A stretch of DNA of 64,000 nucleotides from Morganella morganii (GTDB lineage Bacteria; Pseudomonadota; Gammaproteobacteria; Enterobacterales; Enterobacteriaceae): positions 2,863,418 through 2,927,417 of the forward strand of contig NZ_CP069157.1 in the NCBI RefSeq assembly GCF_019243775.1, given 5' to 3'. Each line of letters starts with the position of its first letter. Within the stretch, counting starts at the first letter, position 1. The translations under genes were made by a program, and so were the position numbers. This document shows positions 36,364-45,504 of this stretch, one piece after another. Below the pieces are notes generated by a model. That model worked only from the letters and a program-made list of their open reading frames with translations, was not told the origin of the DNA and searched no databases.

Positions 36364-36601
36364 AATGGGTAATTTCTCCGCGATGTACTCACATCATAAA
36401 CATCGACGTTATCAAAAAAAGGCGCAATTTTATCGGGAAAATGCGCAATCAGACATCCTCTGTTAGAATAAAAAGCATATCAGTCACGAAGACCCAAAGG
36501 ACTCTCCTTTTATTAACGCCATATTAACAATAAATCAATGGTCTTCTGCTGATATCTCAGTGCCCTCATCACTTTTTTGAGAAAACGCAACGGAGCTCTC
36601 T

Positions 36602-38074
36602 ATGTTCACCTCATCGTTAACCAATCCTTCCTTTTCCCTGCTGCGCACCGGCGGCTATATCAATGGTCAGTGGACCGATGCACAGGATAAGGCCACGTTT
36701 GATGTGACCAACCCGGCCACCGGCGGACTGATCACCCGCGTCAGCGACCTCGGCGCACACGAAACCCGGCTTGCCATTGCCGCCGCTGAAAATGCCCTGC
36801 CGGGCTGGCGCGCCCTGACCGCCAAAGCCCGTGCGCAGATCCTGCGCCGCTGGTTTTTTCTTGTCATGGAGAATCAGGAGGAACTGGCACAACTCCTGAG
36901 CCTGGAGCAGGGCAAACCGCTGGCAGAATCACGCGGGGAAATAGCCTACGGTGCCAGCTTTATTGAATGGTTTGCCGAAGAAGGCAAGCGCGTGTACGGC
37001 GAAACCATTCCGGCCACACAGAGCGGACAGCGGATCGCCACCATACGCCAGCCGATCGGGGTGGTCGGTGCTATTACACCGTGGAACTTCCCGAATGCAA
37101 TGATCACCCGCAAAGCCGCTCCGGCACTGGCGGCAGGCTGTACCATGGTGCTGAAACCGGCAGCGGAAACCCCGCTTTCCGCTCTGGCGCTGGCAGCACT
37201 CGCGGAACAGGCCGGTATTCCGGCCGGAGTGCTCAATGTTGTCACCGGGCTTGATGCGGCGGCTATCGGCGGCGAACTGACCACCAGCCCGGTCGTGCGC
37301 AAAATCTCCTTTACCGGCTCCACCCGTGTCGGCAAGCTGTTGATGGCGCAGAGTGCGGAGACGGTTAAAAAGCTCTCTCTCGAACTGGGCGGTAACGCGC
37401 CGTTTATTGTGTTTGATGATGCCGATCTCGATGCGGCGGTTGCCGGTGCCATGGCCGCCAAATTCCGTAACAGCGGGCAAACCTGTGTCTGCGCCAACCG
37501 TCTCTATGTGCAGGAAGGCGTGTATGATGCCTTTGCCGCGAAACTGGCGAAGGCTGTCAGTGCCCTGCATGTTGCGCCGTACACCGACGAAAAAGCACAA
37601 CAGGGGCCGCTGATTAATGAGGCCGCTATCCGCAAAGTCAGTGAGCATATCGCCGATGCGGTCAGCAAAGGTGCGACTGTTGTCAGCGGCGGGAAACCGG
37701 CAGCACAGGGCGGATTATTTTTTGAGCCGACAGTCCTGACCGGTGTGACTTCAGACATGCTGGTGACCCGTGAGGAGACGTTTGGCCCGCTGGCACCGCT
37801 GGTGCGTTTCCGCGATGAGGAAGAAGCCATCCGCGCGGCAAATAACAGTGAGTTCGGTCTTGCCGCTTATTTCTATTCCCGCGATATCGGCCGGGTCTAC
37901 CGCGTGGCTGAAGCCCTGGAAGCCGGAATGGTCGGTATTAATGAAGGGATTATTTCCACGGAAGTGGCACCGTTCGGCGGTATCAAGCAATCCGGCCTCG
38001 GCCGTGAAGGCTCCCGCCACGGTATTGATGACTATCTGGAAATCAAATACCTCTGCTTCGGCGGGATCCGTTAA
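36602..38074 (+). CDS. NAD(P)-dependent aldehyde dehydrogenase, succinate-semialdehyde type
   Basis: 490 residues. Motifs: cofactor site GVVGAITPWNFPNAMITRKAAPALAAGCTMVLKPA, KISFTGSTRVGK, the general-base glutamate in LELGGNAPFIVFDDAD (about 258) and the catalytic cysteine in NSGQTCVCANRLYV (about 292). Closest in look to GabD (482 residues) succinate-semialdehyde dehydrogenase. Between hpaR and hpaC, so it may oxidise an aldehyde from aromatic breakdown, for instance succinate semialdehyde, the end product of the homoprotocatechuate pathway. A hydroxymuconic semialdehyde role (HpaE) is less likely by sequence. Confidence 0.85.
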   Translation: MFTSSLTNPSFSLLRTGGYINGQWTDAQDKATFDVTNPATGGLITRVSDLGAHETRLAIAAAENALPGWRALTAKARAQILRRWFFLVMENQEELAQLLSLEQGKPLAESRGEIAYGASFIEWFAEEGKRVYGETIPATQSGQRIATIRQPIGVVGAITPWNFPNAMITRKAAPALAAGCTMVLKPAAETPLSALALAALAEQAGIPAGVLNVVTGLDAAAIGGELTTSPVVRKISFTGSTRVGKLLMAQSAETVKKLSLELGGNAPFIVFDDADLDAAVAGAMAAKFRNSGQTCVCANRLYVQEGVYDAFAAKLAKAVSALHVAPYTDEKAQQGPLINEAAIRKVSEHIADAVSKGATVVSGGKPAAQGGLFFEPTVLTGVTSDMLVTREETFGPLAPLVRFRDEEEAIRAANNSEFGLAAYFYSRDIGRVYRVAEALEAGMVGINEGIISTEVAPFGGIKQSGLGREGSRHGIDDYLEIKYLCFGGIR

Positions 38075-38221
38075 TCCCCGCTGACCACCGCCTGCGGCTG
38101 TCCTTCCGGCAGCCGCATTTTCTGACTCTCCCTTGTATTTTTCCCCGGCTATCATTAGACTGCGTATCATTCGCAAATAAGCAACAATTGCGTCACATTT
38201 TTTATCCCACCGGGAGTTGGT

Positions 38222-38746
38222 ATGTCTTTGGATAATTCACAGCGTCTGTTGTTCCGCGACGCAATGGCGACACTCTCCGCTGCCGTCAATATCGTCACCA
38301 CCGACGGCGACGCCGGGCGCGGCGGGCTGACCGCCACTGCGGTCTGCTCTGTCACGGATACGCCGCCGACCCTGCTGGTATGCATCAACCGCAGCAGTGC
38401 GCTCAGTGAGGTGTTCAGAGCCAACGGACGTTTGTGTGTCAATGTGCTCACCCATGAACATCAGGCACTGGCGTGTGATTTTGCCGGGATGACCGGCCTG
38501 AGTATGGACGCGCGTTTTGCCGGTGATCACTGGCAGCCGGGAGCGCTGGGACAACCTTGTCTGCACGGCTCGCTGGCCTGTCTGGAAGGCGTGGTGACGC
38601 AGGTGCAGGAAATCGGCACACACAATATCTTTATGGCAGAAATCCGCAATATTGATGTCCGCGACGAAGGTCACGGCCTGATTTACTTCCGCCGCGATTT
38701 CCGCACTGTCGAAACCGCTGATATCCCCGCTGCTGCTGTTGCCTGA
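38222..38746 (+). CDS. hpaC: 4-hydroxyphenylacetate 3-monooxygenase reductase component
   Basis: 174 residues, flavin:NADH reductase that supplies FADH2 to HpaB. Strong agreement with E. coli HpaC: LLFRDAMATLSAAVNIVTTDGDAGRGGLTATAVCSVTDTPPTLLVCINRSSA, RLCVNVLTHEH, FAGMTGLSM, and the histidine region GHGLIYFRRDFR. No hpaB is next to it, so its reduced flavin must go to a partner elsewhere or to another use. It lies 147 bases after the aldehyde dehydrogenase gene, with GGGAG as ribosome-binding site. Confidence 0.88.
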   Translation: MSLDNSQRLLFRDAMATLSAAVNIVTTDGDAGRGGLTATAVCSVTDTPPTLLVCINRSSALSEVFRANGRLCVNVLTHEHQALACDFAGMTGLSMDARFAGDHWQPGALGQPCLHGSLACLEGVVTQVQEIGTHNIFMAEIRNIDVRDEGHGLIYFRRDFRTVETADIPAAAVA

Positions 38747-38769
38747 CCCTCTTTCATTATTGTCATAAT

Positions 38770-38798
38770 ATTCGTTAACACATCATGTGTTAACGAAT
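38770..38798. promoter_or_regulatory. 29-base near-perfect palindrome between hpaC and dtpA
   Basis: ATTCGTTAACACAT, central C, ATGTGTTAACGAAT: a 14-bp exact inverted repeat, 24 bases after the hpaC stop. The right side lacks a real T-run (CATTATTCATC), so it is either a weak terminator of hpaC or a symmetric operator. Confidence 0.5.
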
Positions 38799-39154
38799 CA
38801 TTATTCATCAGAAAAATACCTGTTACAGTTTGTCATATTTGATTCCGCCGCCCTCCTGACAACAGAATAAATAACCGCCAATCTGCTCAATTCACCATCA
38901 ACAAAACCATTGCAGACTAATTATTGATGTCAATCTAATGAATTTTATTTCAATTATGATATTAATTATTGCAGTAAGTGTGATCTGTCTTTGAGATGCT
39001 CAGGCGGCAATATATTAGTCTGAGCCCTTTGGCAAATACCCTGACAAATACGCAAACACTCAACCTTACGCAAGAGTTTATCTTTTAGCTTTGCCTCCGC
39101 GATGCCGGGAAGGCTTTTGCGTGATGAATAATTATTAATAAGAGGCATTAAACC
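38799..39154. other. Gap upstream of dtpA
   Basis: About 355 AT-rich bases without coding signal, containing the dtpA promoter region. A TGTGATCTG half-site of CRP type lies near 38980, and GCTCAG / CTGAGC can pair around 38998-39026 in a leader. Confidence 0.35.
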
Positions 39155-40624
39155 ATGAGTAAACCCGCGCAGGTTGGTTTGTTTAACCAACCCAAGCCAT
39201 TCTTCATGATTTTTATCGTGGAGCTGTGGGAACGCTTCGGCTATTACGGTGTGCAAGGCATCCTGGCCGTCTACTTTGTTCAGAAACTGGGATTCAGTCA
39301 GGAACAGGCATTCATCACCTTCGGGGCATTCGCCGCGCTGGTATACGGTCTGATCTCCATCGGTGGTTACGTCGGTGACCACGTCCTCGGGACCAAACGG
39401 ACCATCATCTTAGGGGCCATCGTGATGGCTGTCGGTTATTTTATGACCGGCCTGTCTATCATGCACCCGGATCTGATTTTCTACGCACTGGGTACCATTG
39501 CTGTCGGTAACGGCTTATTCAAAGCCAACCCGGCCAGTCTGCTGGCAAAATGCTATCCGCCGAAAGACCCGCGTCTGGACGGGGCATTCACCCTGTTCTA
39601 TATGTCGATCAACATCGGCTCTCTGATTTCCCTGTCACTGGCACCGGTTATCGCGGACAAATACAGCTATACCGTTACTTATAACATCTGTGGTATCGGC
39701 CTGCTGATCGCCCTGGCGGTCTTCCTGTTCTGTCAGAAAATGGTGCGTAATATCGGTTCCGAGCCGGATCACAAACCAATAAAATTCGGCAGCCTGCTGG
39801 TCGTCATCGCCGGTAGTGTGGCAACTGTTTTCCTGTGTGCATGGTTACTGCACAACGTCATTATTGCCAACTATGTGTTACTCGGCGTCACCGCTGTGGT
39901 TATCTTCTTCTTCTTCCGCGAAGCTTTCAAACTGAAAGGTGTTGAGCGGAACAAGATGTATGTGGCGTTTGTTCTGATGCTGGAAGCGGTTATCTTCTAT
40001 GTGCTGTATGCCCAGATGCCGACTTCACTGAACTTCTTCGCTATCTATAACGTACATCACACCATTATGGGTATTGATGTGCATCCGGTCAGCTTCCAGG
40101 CACTGAACCCGTTCTGGATCATCGTACTGAGCCCGGTTCTGGCTTACTTCTACAGCAAGATGGGCGCACGCGGCAAAGACTTCTCCATGCCGGGTAAATT
40201 CACCATCGGTATGTTCTGCTGCTCCGCCGGTTTCCTGACAGCCGCTGCTTCCGGTATGTGGTTTGCCGATGCGTCCGGTCTGACATCTCCGTGGTTTATC
40301 GTTCTGGTTTACTTCTTCCAGGCAGTTGGTGAGCTGATGATCAGTGCGCTGGGTCTGGCGATGGTGGCTGCGTTCGTTCCGCAGTACCTGATGGGCTTTA
40401 TTCTCGGGATGTGGTTCCTGACCCAGGCAATGGCAACACTGCTGGGCGGCTACGTGGCGACCTTTACCGCACCACCGGAAGGCGTGACTGATCCGCTTCA
40501 GACTCTCGGTATCTACACCGATGTGTTTGGTAAAATCGGTATCGCAACGGCAGTTGCCGGCCTGATTATGTGGGCTATCGTACCGAAACTGAACAAAATC
40601 ATGAAAGAAGAAAAAACAGCCTGA
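39155..40624 (+). CDS. dtpA: Di-/tripeptide:H+ symporter, POT family (DtpA/TppB)
   Basis: 489 residues, 14 membrane segments. The proton-coupling motif [15 protein letters not shown] (ExxERFxYY) is at about residues 21-35, and [39 protein letters not shown] is the POT signature. Near the C terminus are [38 protein letters not shown] residues. Length and sequence fit DtpA (YdgR, 500 residues). Single gene with two terminator hairpins downstream. Confidence 0.92.
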   Translation: MSKPAQVGLFNQPKPFFMIFIVELWERFGYYGVQGILAVYFVQKLGFSQEQAFITFGAFAALVYGLISIGGYVGDHVLGTKRTIILGAIVMAVGYFMTGLSIMHPDLIFYALGTIAVGNGLFKANPASLLAKCYPPKDPRLDGAFTLFYMSINIGSLISLSLAPVIADKYSYTVTYNICGIGLLIALAVFLFCQKMVRNIGSEPDHKPIKFGSLLVVIAGSVATVFLCAWLLHNVIIANYVLLGVTAVVIFFFFREAFKLKGVERNKMYVAFVLMLEAVIFYVLYAQMPTSLNFFAIYNVHHTIMGIDVHPVSFQALNPFWIIVLSPVLAYFYSKMGARGKDFSMPGKFTIGMFCCSAGFLTAAASGMWFADASGLTSPWFIVLVYFFQAVGELMISALGLAMVAAFVPQYLMGFILGMWFLTQAMATLLGGYVATFTAPPEGVTDPLQTLGIYTDVFGKIGIATAVAGLIMWAIVPKLNKIMKEEKTA

Positions 40625-40631
40625 TTGTGTT

Positions 40632-40655
40632 AACCGGTGCGGCGGCACCGGTTTT
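40632..40655 (+). terminator. First hairpin after dtpA
   Basis: AACCGGTGC / GCACCGGTT, 9-bp stem with a GGCG loop and a short T-run. Confidence 0.75.
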
Positions 40656-40689
40656 CCGTCTCGTTTGCGTAATGACACGCTGTTCTGCA

Positions 40690-40713
40690 TAACCCGGGCT
40701 ATCCGGGTTTTTT
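40690..40713 (+). terminator. Second hairpin after dtpA
   Basis: AACCCGG / CCGGGTT, loop GCTAT, followed by TTTTTATTAT. Confidence 0.75.
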
Positions 40714-40868
40714 ATTATCTCCCCGTCCTGCTTTTCTGCCCGGTTTCACATTTTCCCGCACGCCATTTCTCAAATATTGCTATCCCTGCTATACGTTAAT
40801 TAACTATTAATTAACAAATAGTCAATCAATCCCTCATACAAAACCCTGCACGATCAACGGAGATAATA

Positions 40869-42632
40869 ATGATAACCCCATGGCGAACACCTGTTCTTCT
40901 GCTCTCTCTGCTGCTTTCCCCGCAATTGTATGCCGCTTCCGAACCCGCCGCTGAAGCCCGCAACGGGATGGTGGTCTCTTCCCAGCATCTGGCGTCACAG
41001 GCCGGGGCTGATATTCTGAAAGCCGGCGGTAACGCGGTGGATGCTGCAGTGGCTGTCGGCTACGCTCAGGCGGTGGTGAATCCCTGCTGCGGTAATATCG
41101 GCGGCGGCGGCTTTATGACCCTGCATCTGGCAGACGGAAAAAATATTTTCATCAATTTCCGCGAAACAGCCCCGGCGTCCGCTTCTGCGGATATGTATCT
41201 CGATAAAGACGGCAATCTGATCAAAGATGCCAGCCTGTACGGCTATCTCGCCGCCGGGGTGCCGGGTACGGTAAAAGGGCTTGATTATGCCCTGGAAAAA
41301 TACGGTACCATGAAACGGGAGCAGGTGATGGCTCCGGCGATCAAACTGGCCCGTGACGGTTTTATCCTGACCCGCGCAGATACCGATGTGCTGGACACCA
41401 CCACCGCCCGCTTTAAGCAGGATCCGGAAGCAGCGCGGATTTTCCTTAAACCTGACGGCTCCGCATTCCAGCCCGGCGACCGGCTGATTCAGACCGATCT
41501 GGCCAATACCCTGGAGCGCATCGCCAAAGAAGGCCCTCCCGCCTTTTATGAAGGGGAAACCCCGCAAATCGTGGAAAAAGCCTCTCAGGCAGGCGGCGGT
41601 AAGCTGACAGCCAAAGATTTTGCGGATTACACTATTTCTGAGGTTGCGCCGGTCACCTGTACCTATCGCGGCTATGAATTTATATCTGCCCCGCCGCCGA
41701 GCTCCGGTGGTGTGACTATCTGCCAGACCCTGAATATTCTGGAAGGTTATGATCTGAAAGCAATGGGCTTTAACTCGGCGGATTATATCCATACTCTGAC
41801 AGAGGCGATGCGCCATTCTTATATGGATCGCAACACCTTCCTCGGTGACCCGGCGTTTGTGAAAAACCCGACCGAAAAACTGACCAGCAAAGCCTATGCA
41901 GAAGAGCTGCGCAAAGAAATCATTCCGGGTAAAGCCACACCTTCCGCTCAGGTGCAGCCGGGTACAGGCCCGCATGAAAAACCGGAAACCACACACTATT
42001 CCGTGGTGGATAACAAAGGCAATGCGGTTTCCACCACCTATACCATCAACGGCCGTTTCGGTGCGGTGGTGATCCCGCCGGGCACCGGTTTCTTCCTCAA
42101 TGATGAAATGGATGATTTCACCACCAAAATCGGCGAGAAGAATATGTATGGCCTGGTTCAGGGCGAGCGCAACGCGATTGCCCCGGGCAAACGTCCGCTT
42201 TCTTCCATGAGCCCGACCATTGTCACCAAAGACGGTAAGATTTTCCTGGTGCTCGGTTCGCCGGGCGGCTCACGGATCATCTCTATCACCTTACAAACCG
42301 CACTGAATATTATCGATCACGGTATGGCACCGCAGGAGGCCGTGAATGCACCGCGTATCCACCATCAGTGGCTGCCGGATGAGGTGTATTACGAGCAGCG
42401 CGGTGTGTCAAAAGACTCACTGAATCTGCTGGATAAAATGGGTTATAAGATGGTTGAGCAGACACCGTGGGGTGCCGCCGAGCTGATTATGGTGGGGTTA
42501 CCGGGTGCCGCCGGAGTCAGTGCGGACTCTTCCGGCAATGATGCCGCCGTGTCCGGTAAGGTGCGGGAAGGCTATTTATACGGTGCCAACGATGTGCGCC
42601 GTCCGGCCGGGGAGGCAGCAGGAGTCGAGTAA
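40869..42632 (+). CDS. ggt: Gamma-glutamyltransferase (periplasmic)
   Basis: 587 residues with a signal peptide ending at LYAASEP. The proenzyme cleaves itself before the catalytic threonine in ETTHYSVVDNKGNAVSTTYTING (about residue 378), giving large and small subunits. Substrate-binding marks: GNIGGGGFM, NFRETAP, LNDEMDDFTTK, KRPLSSMSPTIV and GSPGGSRII. Splits glutathione and gamma-glutamyl compounds in the periplasm; release of cysteinylglycine fits the dipeptide carrier gene dtpA just upstream, though they have separate terminators and promoters. Confidence 0.94.
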   Translation: MITPWRTPVLLLSLLLSPQLYAASEPAAEARNGMVVSSQHLASQAGADILKAGGNAVDAAVAVGYAQAVVNPCCGNIGGGGFMTLHLADGKNIFINFRETAPASASADMYLDKDGNLIKDASLYGYLAAGVPGTVKGLDYALEKYGTMKREQVMAPAIKLARDGFILTRADTDVLDTTTARFKQDPEAARIFLKPDGSAFQPGDRLIQTDLANTLERIAKEGPPAFYEGETPQIVEKASQAGGGKLTAKDFADYTISEVAPVTCTYRGYEFISAPPPSSGGVTICQTLNILEGYDLKAMGFNSADYIHTLTEAMRHSYMDRNTFLGDPAFVKNPTEKLTSKAYAEELRKEIIPGKATPSAQVQPGTGPHEKPETTHYSVVDNKGNAVSTTYTINGRFGAVVIPPGTGFFLNDEMDDFTTKIGEKNMYGLVQGERNAIAPGKRPLSSMSPTIVTKDGKIFLVLGSPGGSRIISITLQTALNIIDHGMAPQEAVNAPRIHHQWLPDEVYYEQRGVSKDSLNLLDKMGYKMVEQTPWGAAELIMVGLPGAAGVSADSSGNDAAVSGKVREGYLYGANDVRRPAGEAAGVE

Positions 42633-42658
42633 TCTCCCGGCCGGATTTGTAACGCAGT

Positions 42659-42690
42659 ATGCCCTGTCCGTCACGGACAGGGCATTTTTT
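42659..42690 (+). terminator. Terminator after ggt
   Basis: ATGCCCTGTCCG / CGGACAGGGCAT, 12-bp perfect stem, loop TCA, T-run. Rightward only; terE, converging from the right, has no separate hairpin. Confidence 0.9.
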
Positions 42691-42714
42691 ACGGCAACCA
42701 GCTGATATCAATAA

Positions 42715-43290
42715 TTAAATATTAACACCGTGCTGAGACGCTAATGCAGACAGACCACCGGCGAAGCCCTGGCCGACTGCTTTGAATTTCCACTCTGTAC
42801 CGTGACGGTACAACTCACCGAAGACCATCGCGGTTTCTGTTGATGCATCTTCAGACAGGTCGAAACGGGCAATTTCACTGCCGTTATCATTGTTACAGAT
42901 ACGGATGAAGCTGTTGCTGACCATACCGAAGTTCTGTTTACGTGCTTCCGCATCATAAATCGTGACGGAGAAGACCAGTTTTTTCACATCTGCCGGAAGG
43001 GTGTTCAGGCTGATTTTAACCTGCTCATCATCACCGTCGCCTTCACCGGTGCGGTTGTCGCCCTGGTGCTCCACCGCGCCGCACGGGCTGGTTTTGTTAT
43101 TAAAGAAGATGAAATGGCTGTCGGATAATACTTTTCCGTCGTCACCCACCATAAATACAGATGCGTCGAGGTCAAAATCCTGACCATCAGTCACACGCGC
43201 ATCCCAGCCCAGACCAACCATCGCCACGCTCATTGACGGGGCTTCTTTGGTCAGGGAGACGTTACCACCTTTTGTAAGAGAAACTGCCAT
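42715..43290 (-). CDS. terE: Tellurium resistance protein TerE (TerD-like domain)
   Basis: 191 residues, a single TerD-type domain: [28 protein letters not shown] at the start, then [11 protein letters not shown] and [23 protein letters not shown], acidic loops that bind calcium in family structures. Last gene of terZABCDE. No terF follows in this window. Paralogous to the adjacent terD; assignment as TerE follows gene order. Confidence 0.92.
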   Translation of the reverse strand: MAVSLTKGGNVSLTKEAPSMSVAMVGLGWDARVTDGQDFDLDASVFMVGDDGKVLSDSHFIFFNNKTSPCGAVEHQGDNRTGEGDGDDEQVKISLNTLPADVKKLVFSVTIYDAEARKQNFGMVSNSFIRICNNDNGSEIARFDLSEDASTETAMVFGELYRHGTEWKFKAVGQGFAGGLSALASQHGVNI

Positions 43291-43351
43291 TTTCGGACTC
43301 CTGCTGCGGATTATAAAGAGGGCTGGTTATCAGCCCGCTGAAAAAAAATAC

Positions 43352-43930
43352 TCAGGACGCGTTGATACCGTACTGTGCACAGACTGATGACAGACCACCG
43401 GCATAACCCTGGCCGACGGCACGGAATTTCCACTCGGCTCCGTGACGATAGAGTTCACCGAACAGCATCGCGGTTTCAGTGGAGGCATCCTCAGTCAGGT
43501 CATAACGGGCGATTTCGGTATTGGTATCATCATTGACCAGGCGGATAAATGCGCCGGATACCTGGCCGAAACTCTGACGGCGGGTCTGCGCGTCATGGAT
43601 AGTGACCACGAAGACGATTTTGTCGATCTCCGCCGGAATCATATCCAGTTTGATGATCAGAGATTCATCATCACCATCGCCCTGGCCGGTGCGGTTGTCG
43701 CCGGTATGGGTGACTGAACCGTCAGATGAACGCAGGTTGTTATAGAAAATAAAGTCTGCATCGCCACGCACTTTACCGGCGGCGGTCAGCAGAAAGGCAG
43801 AGGCATCAAGGTCGAAATCCTGACCATCTGTGGAACGAACATCCCAGCCTAAGCCAATCAGGACGTTTTTCATTGAAGGGGCTGTTTTGCTCAGCGACAC
43901 GTTACCACCTTTAGAAAGAGAAACGCTCAT
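43352..43930 (-). CDS. terD: Tellurium resistance protein TerD
   Basis: 192 residues, TerD domain with the same plan as Ter[63 protein letters not shown]. Calcium-binding, cytoplasmic or membrane-associated; contributes to tellurite resistance, colicin and phage resistance in classical ter clusters. 61 bases before terE; 42 bases after terC. Confidence 0.93.
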   Translation of the reverse strand: MSVSLSKGGNVSLSKTAPSMKNVLIGLGWDVRSTDGQDFDLDASAFLLTAAGKVRGDADFIFYNNLRSSDGSVTHTGDNRTGQGDGDDESLIIKLDMIPAEIDKIVFVVTIHDAQTRRQSFGQVSGAFIRLVNDDTNTEIARYDLTEDASTETAMLFGELYRHGAEWKFRAVGQGYAGGLSSVCAQYGINAS

Positions 43931-43972
43931 TTCACTTACTCCTTAGTTAAATCAGTGACGGGTGGCGGATAA

Positions 43973-45007
43973 TTACTTATCCGCACTTTCCGTTTTTTCC
44001 GGGAAAACAAAGCTGGCGATAATACCCAGTGCCAGGACCCCGAGCACCACGAACAGGCTGCTGGTGGCCGAAATATGTAATCCGTGACCCCAGAGGCTGT
44101 CTGTCGCATTCAGACCCAGTTTCACCGCGATAAAGAACAGTAACGCAATAACCGCTTTTTCCAGGTGAACCAGATACTGCTTCAGTGCTTCCAGGACAAA
44201 GTACAGGGTACGCAGGCCGAGGATCGCGAACATCATGGCGCTGTAAACAATCAGTGGCTCACGGCTCACCGCGATAATCGCCGGTACGGAGTCAAACGCA
44301 AACATCACATCGGACAGTTCCACCACGGCCACACACAGCATCAGCGGTGTGGCATACAGAGCGGCTTTTTTACCGCGTCCGATAGTGACGTCCTTGTTCT
44401 CCGGTTTTGCCAGCTCGGCATCCACTTCTTTCTGGGTCAGCAGGAAGGCGTGTCCGCTCAGTTTCGGCCAGATCGGGAACAGTTTTTTCACCATCCGGTA
44501 AGCAATGTGCTGCGAGTAATCTTCAATCTCTTCCTTCTCTTCGCGGTTACGCAGCATCATGACAGCGGTCCAGGCGACGATCAGGGCGAAAATCACTTCC
44601 ACATACGGCCCCAGGCTCAGCAGACCGGTACCTATCGCCACGAAAATCCCGCGGAAAACGATAGCCCCGATAATGCCCCAGTACAGCACCCGGTGGCGGA
44701 AACGATCCGGAACCGAGAACCAGGAGAAAATCGCCATCATCACAAACAGGTTGTCGACCGACAGCACTTTCTCAAGCGCATAGCCGGTGACGAACAGGCT
44801 CGCAACTTCCGAACCGTGGTGGATATAGAGAAACCCGGCAAAACCCATTGCCACAGCCACCCAGAAAACAGACCAGATTGCCGCATTTTTCAGTGAAACC
44901 GGCTTATCGCCCCGGTGCATAAACAAATCAATAAAAATCGCACCGATTGCGAGGATGACGAAAACGGTGACTGTTTCCATCGGAAAACCGATATGTGTTG
45001 ATTCCAT
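43973..45007 (-). CDS. terC: Integral membrane protein TerC
   Basis: 344 residues with nine predicted membrane segments. TerC family signatures: HIGFPMETVTVFVILAIGAIFIDLFMH, VLSVDNLFVMMAIFSWFSVP, RGIFVAIGTGLL and ELSDVMFAFDSVPAIIAVSREPLIVYSAMMFAILGLRTLYFVLEAL with conserved aspartates in the membrane, probably a metal (manganese or similar) exporter core. Interacts with TerB in known systems. It is the anchor of the Ter complex. Confidence 0.94.
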   Translation of the reverse strand: MESTHIGFPMETVTVFVILAIGAIFIDLFMHRGDKPVSLKNAAIWSVFWVAVAMGFAGFLYIHHGSEVASLFVTGYALEKVLSVDNLFVMMAIFSWFSVPDRFRHRVLYWGIIGAIVFRGIFVAIGTGLLSLGPYVEVIFALIVAWTAVMMLRNREEKEEIEDYSQHIAYRMVKKLFPIWPKLSGHAFLLTQKEVDAELAKPENKDVTIGRGKKAALYATPLMLCVAVVELSDVMFAFDSVPAIIAVSREPLIVYSAMMFAILGLRTLYFVLEALKQYLVHLEKAVIALLFFIAVKLGLNATDSLWGHGLHISATSSLFVVLGVLALGIIASFVFPEKTESADK

Positions 45008-45029
45008 AATTAACCCTTAGGTATAAAAA

Positions 45030-45485
45030 TCAGAGACCGAACTCTGCCGGGTCAAACCCCAGAGCAGCGGCGATCTCTTTTACTGCTTTCTGCTCATCCT
45101 GATCGAAGTTACCGTCACTCTTCGCGACTGCAATCCCGACACGCACCGCTAACTGCGCTGCTTCCGGCTGATCCTTCAGCGCCAGGATATATTTCATGGT
45201 TTCACCTTTGCCGATTTCCATGTCGAAATCGAAACTGGTGACCAATTTGTTGAAAAATGTAATGACTTCTTCGGTTTCAAATACTTTCAGTTCTTCAGAG
45301 GATTTCAGAAAACCGATCATTTTCTGTTTTTCTTCCGCACTGACCCCGTCACTGGAAACCGCAATGCGGGCACAGACAGCGATTGTACCTTCCATAAACT
45401 TACGGTTTCTGAAACGGCTGACCTGTTTTGTCAGCTCTTCGCGGCCTGAATTAAACGCACTTTTGACCCGGTTAAGTATACTCAT
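45030..45485 (-). CDS. terB: Tellurium resistance protein TerB
   Basis: 151 residues from the start MSILNRVKSAFNSGREELTKQVSRF, exactly the length of classical TerB; the same frame is open farther upstream into terA but that is not coding. All-helical, with metal-binding acidic helices: CARIAVSSDGVSAEEKQKMIGF and AVAKSDGNFDQDEQKAVKEIAAALG. Binds metal at the membrane face and partners TerC. 22 bases before terC. Confidence 0.93.
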   Translation of the reverse strand: MSILNRVKSAFNSGREELTKQVSRFRNRKFMEGTIAVCARIAVSSDGVSAEEKQKMIGFLKSSEELKVFETEEVITFFNKLVTSFDFDMEIGKGETMKYILALKDQPEAAQLAVRVGIAVAKSDGNFDQDEQKAVKEIAAALGFDPAEFGL

Positions 45486-45504
45486 TGCTGTATCCTCACT
45501 TAAA

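Noticed and set aside
40995-41996. 333-codon minus-strand frame opposite ggt
   Set aside because: Shadow of ggt: phenylalanine- and glycine-rich without domains, while ggt is unmistakable.
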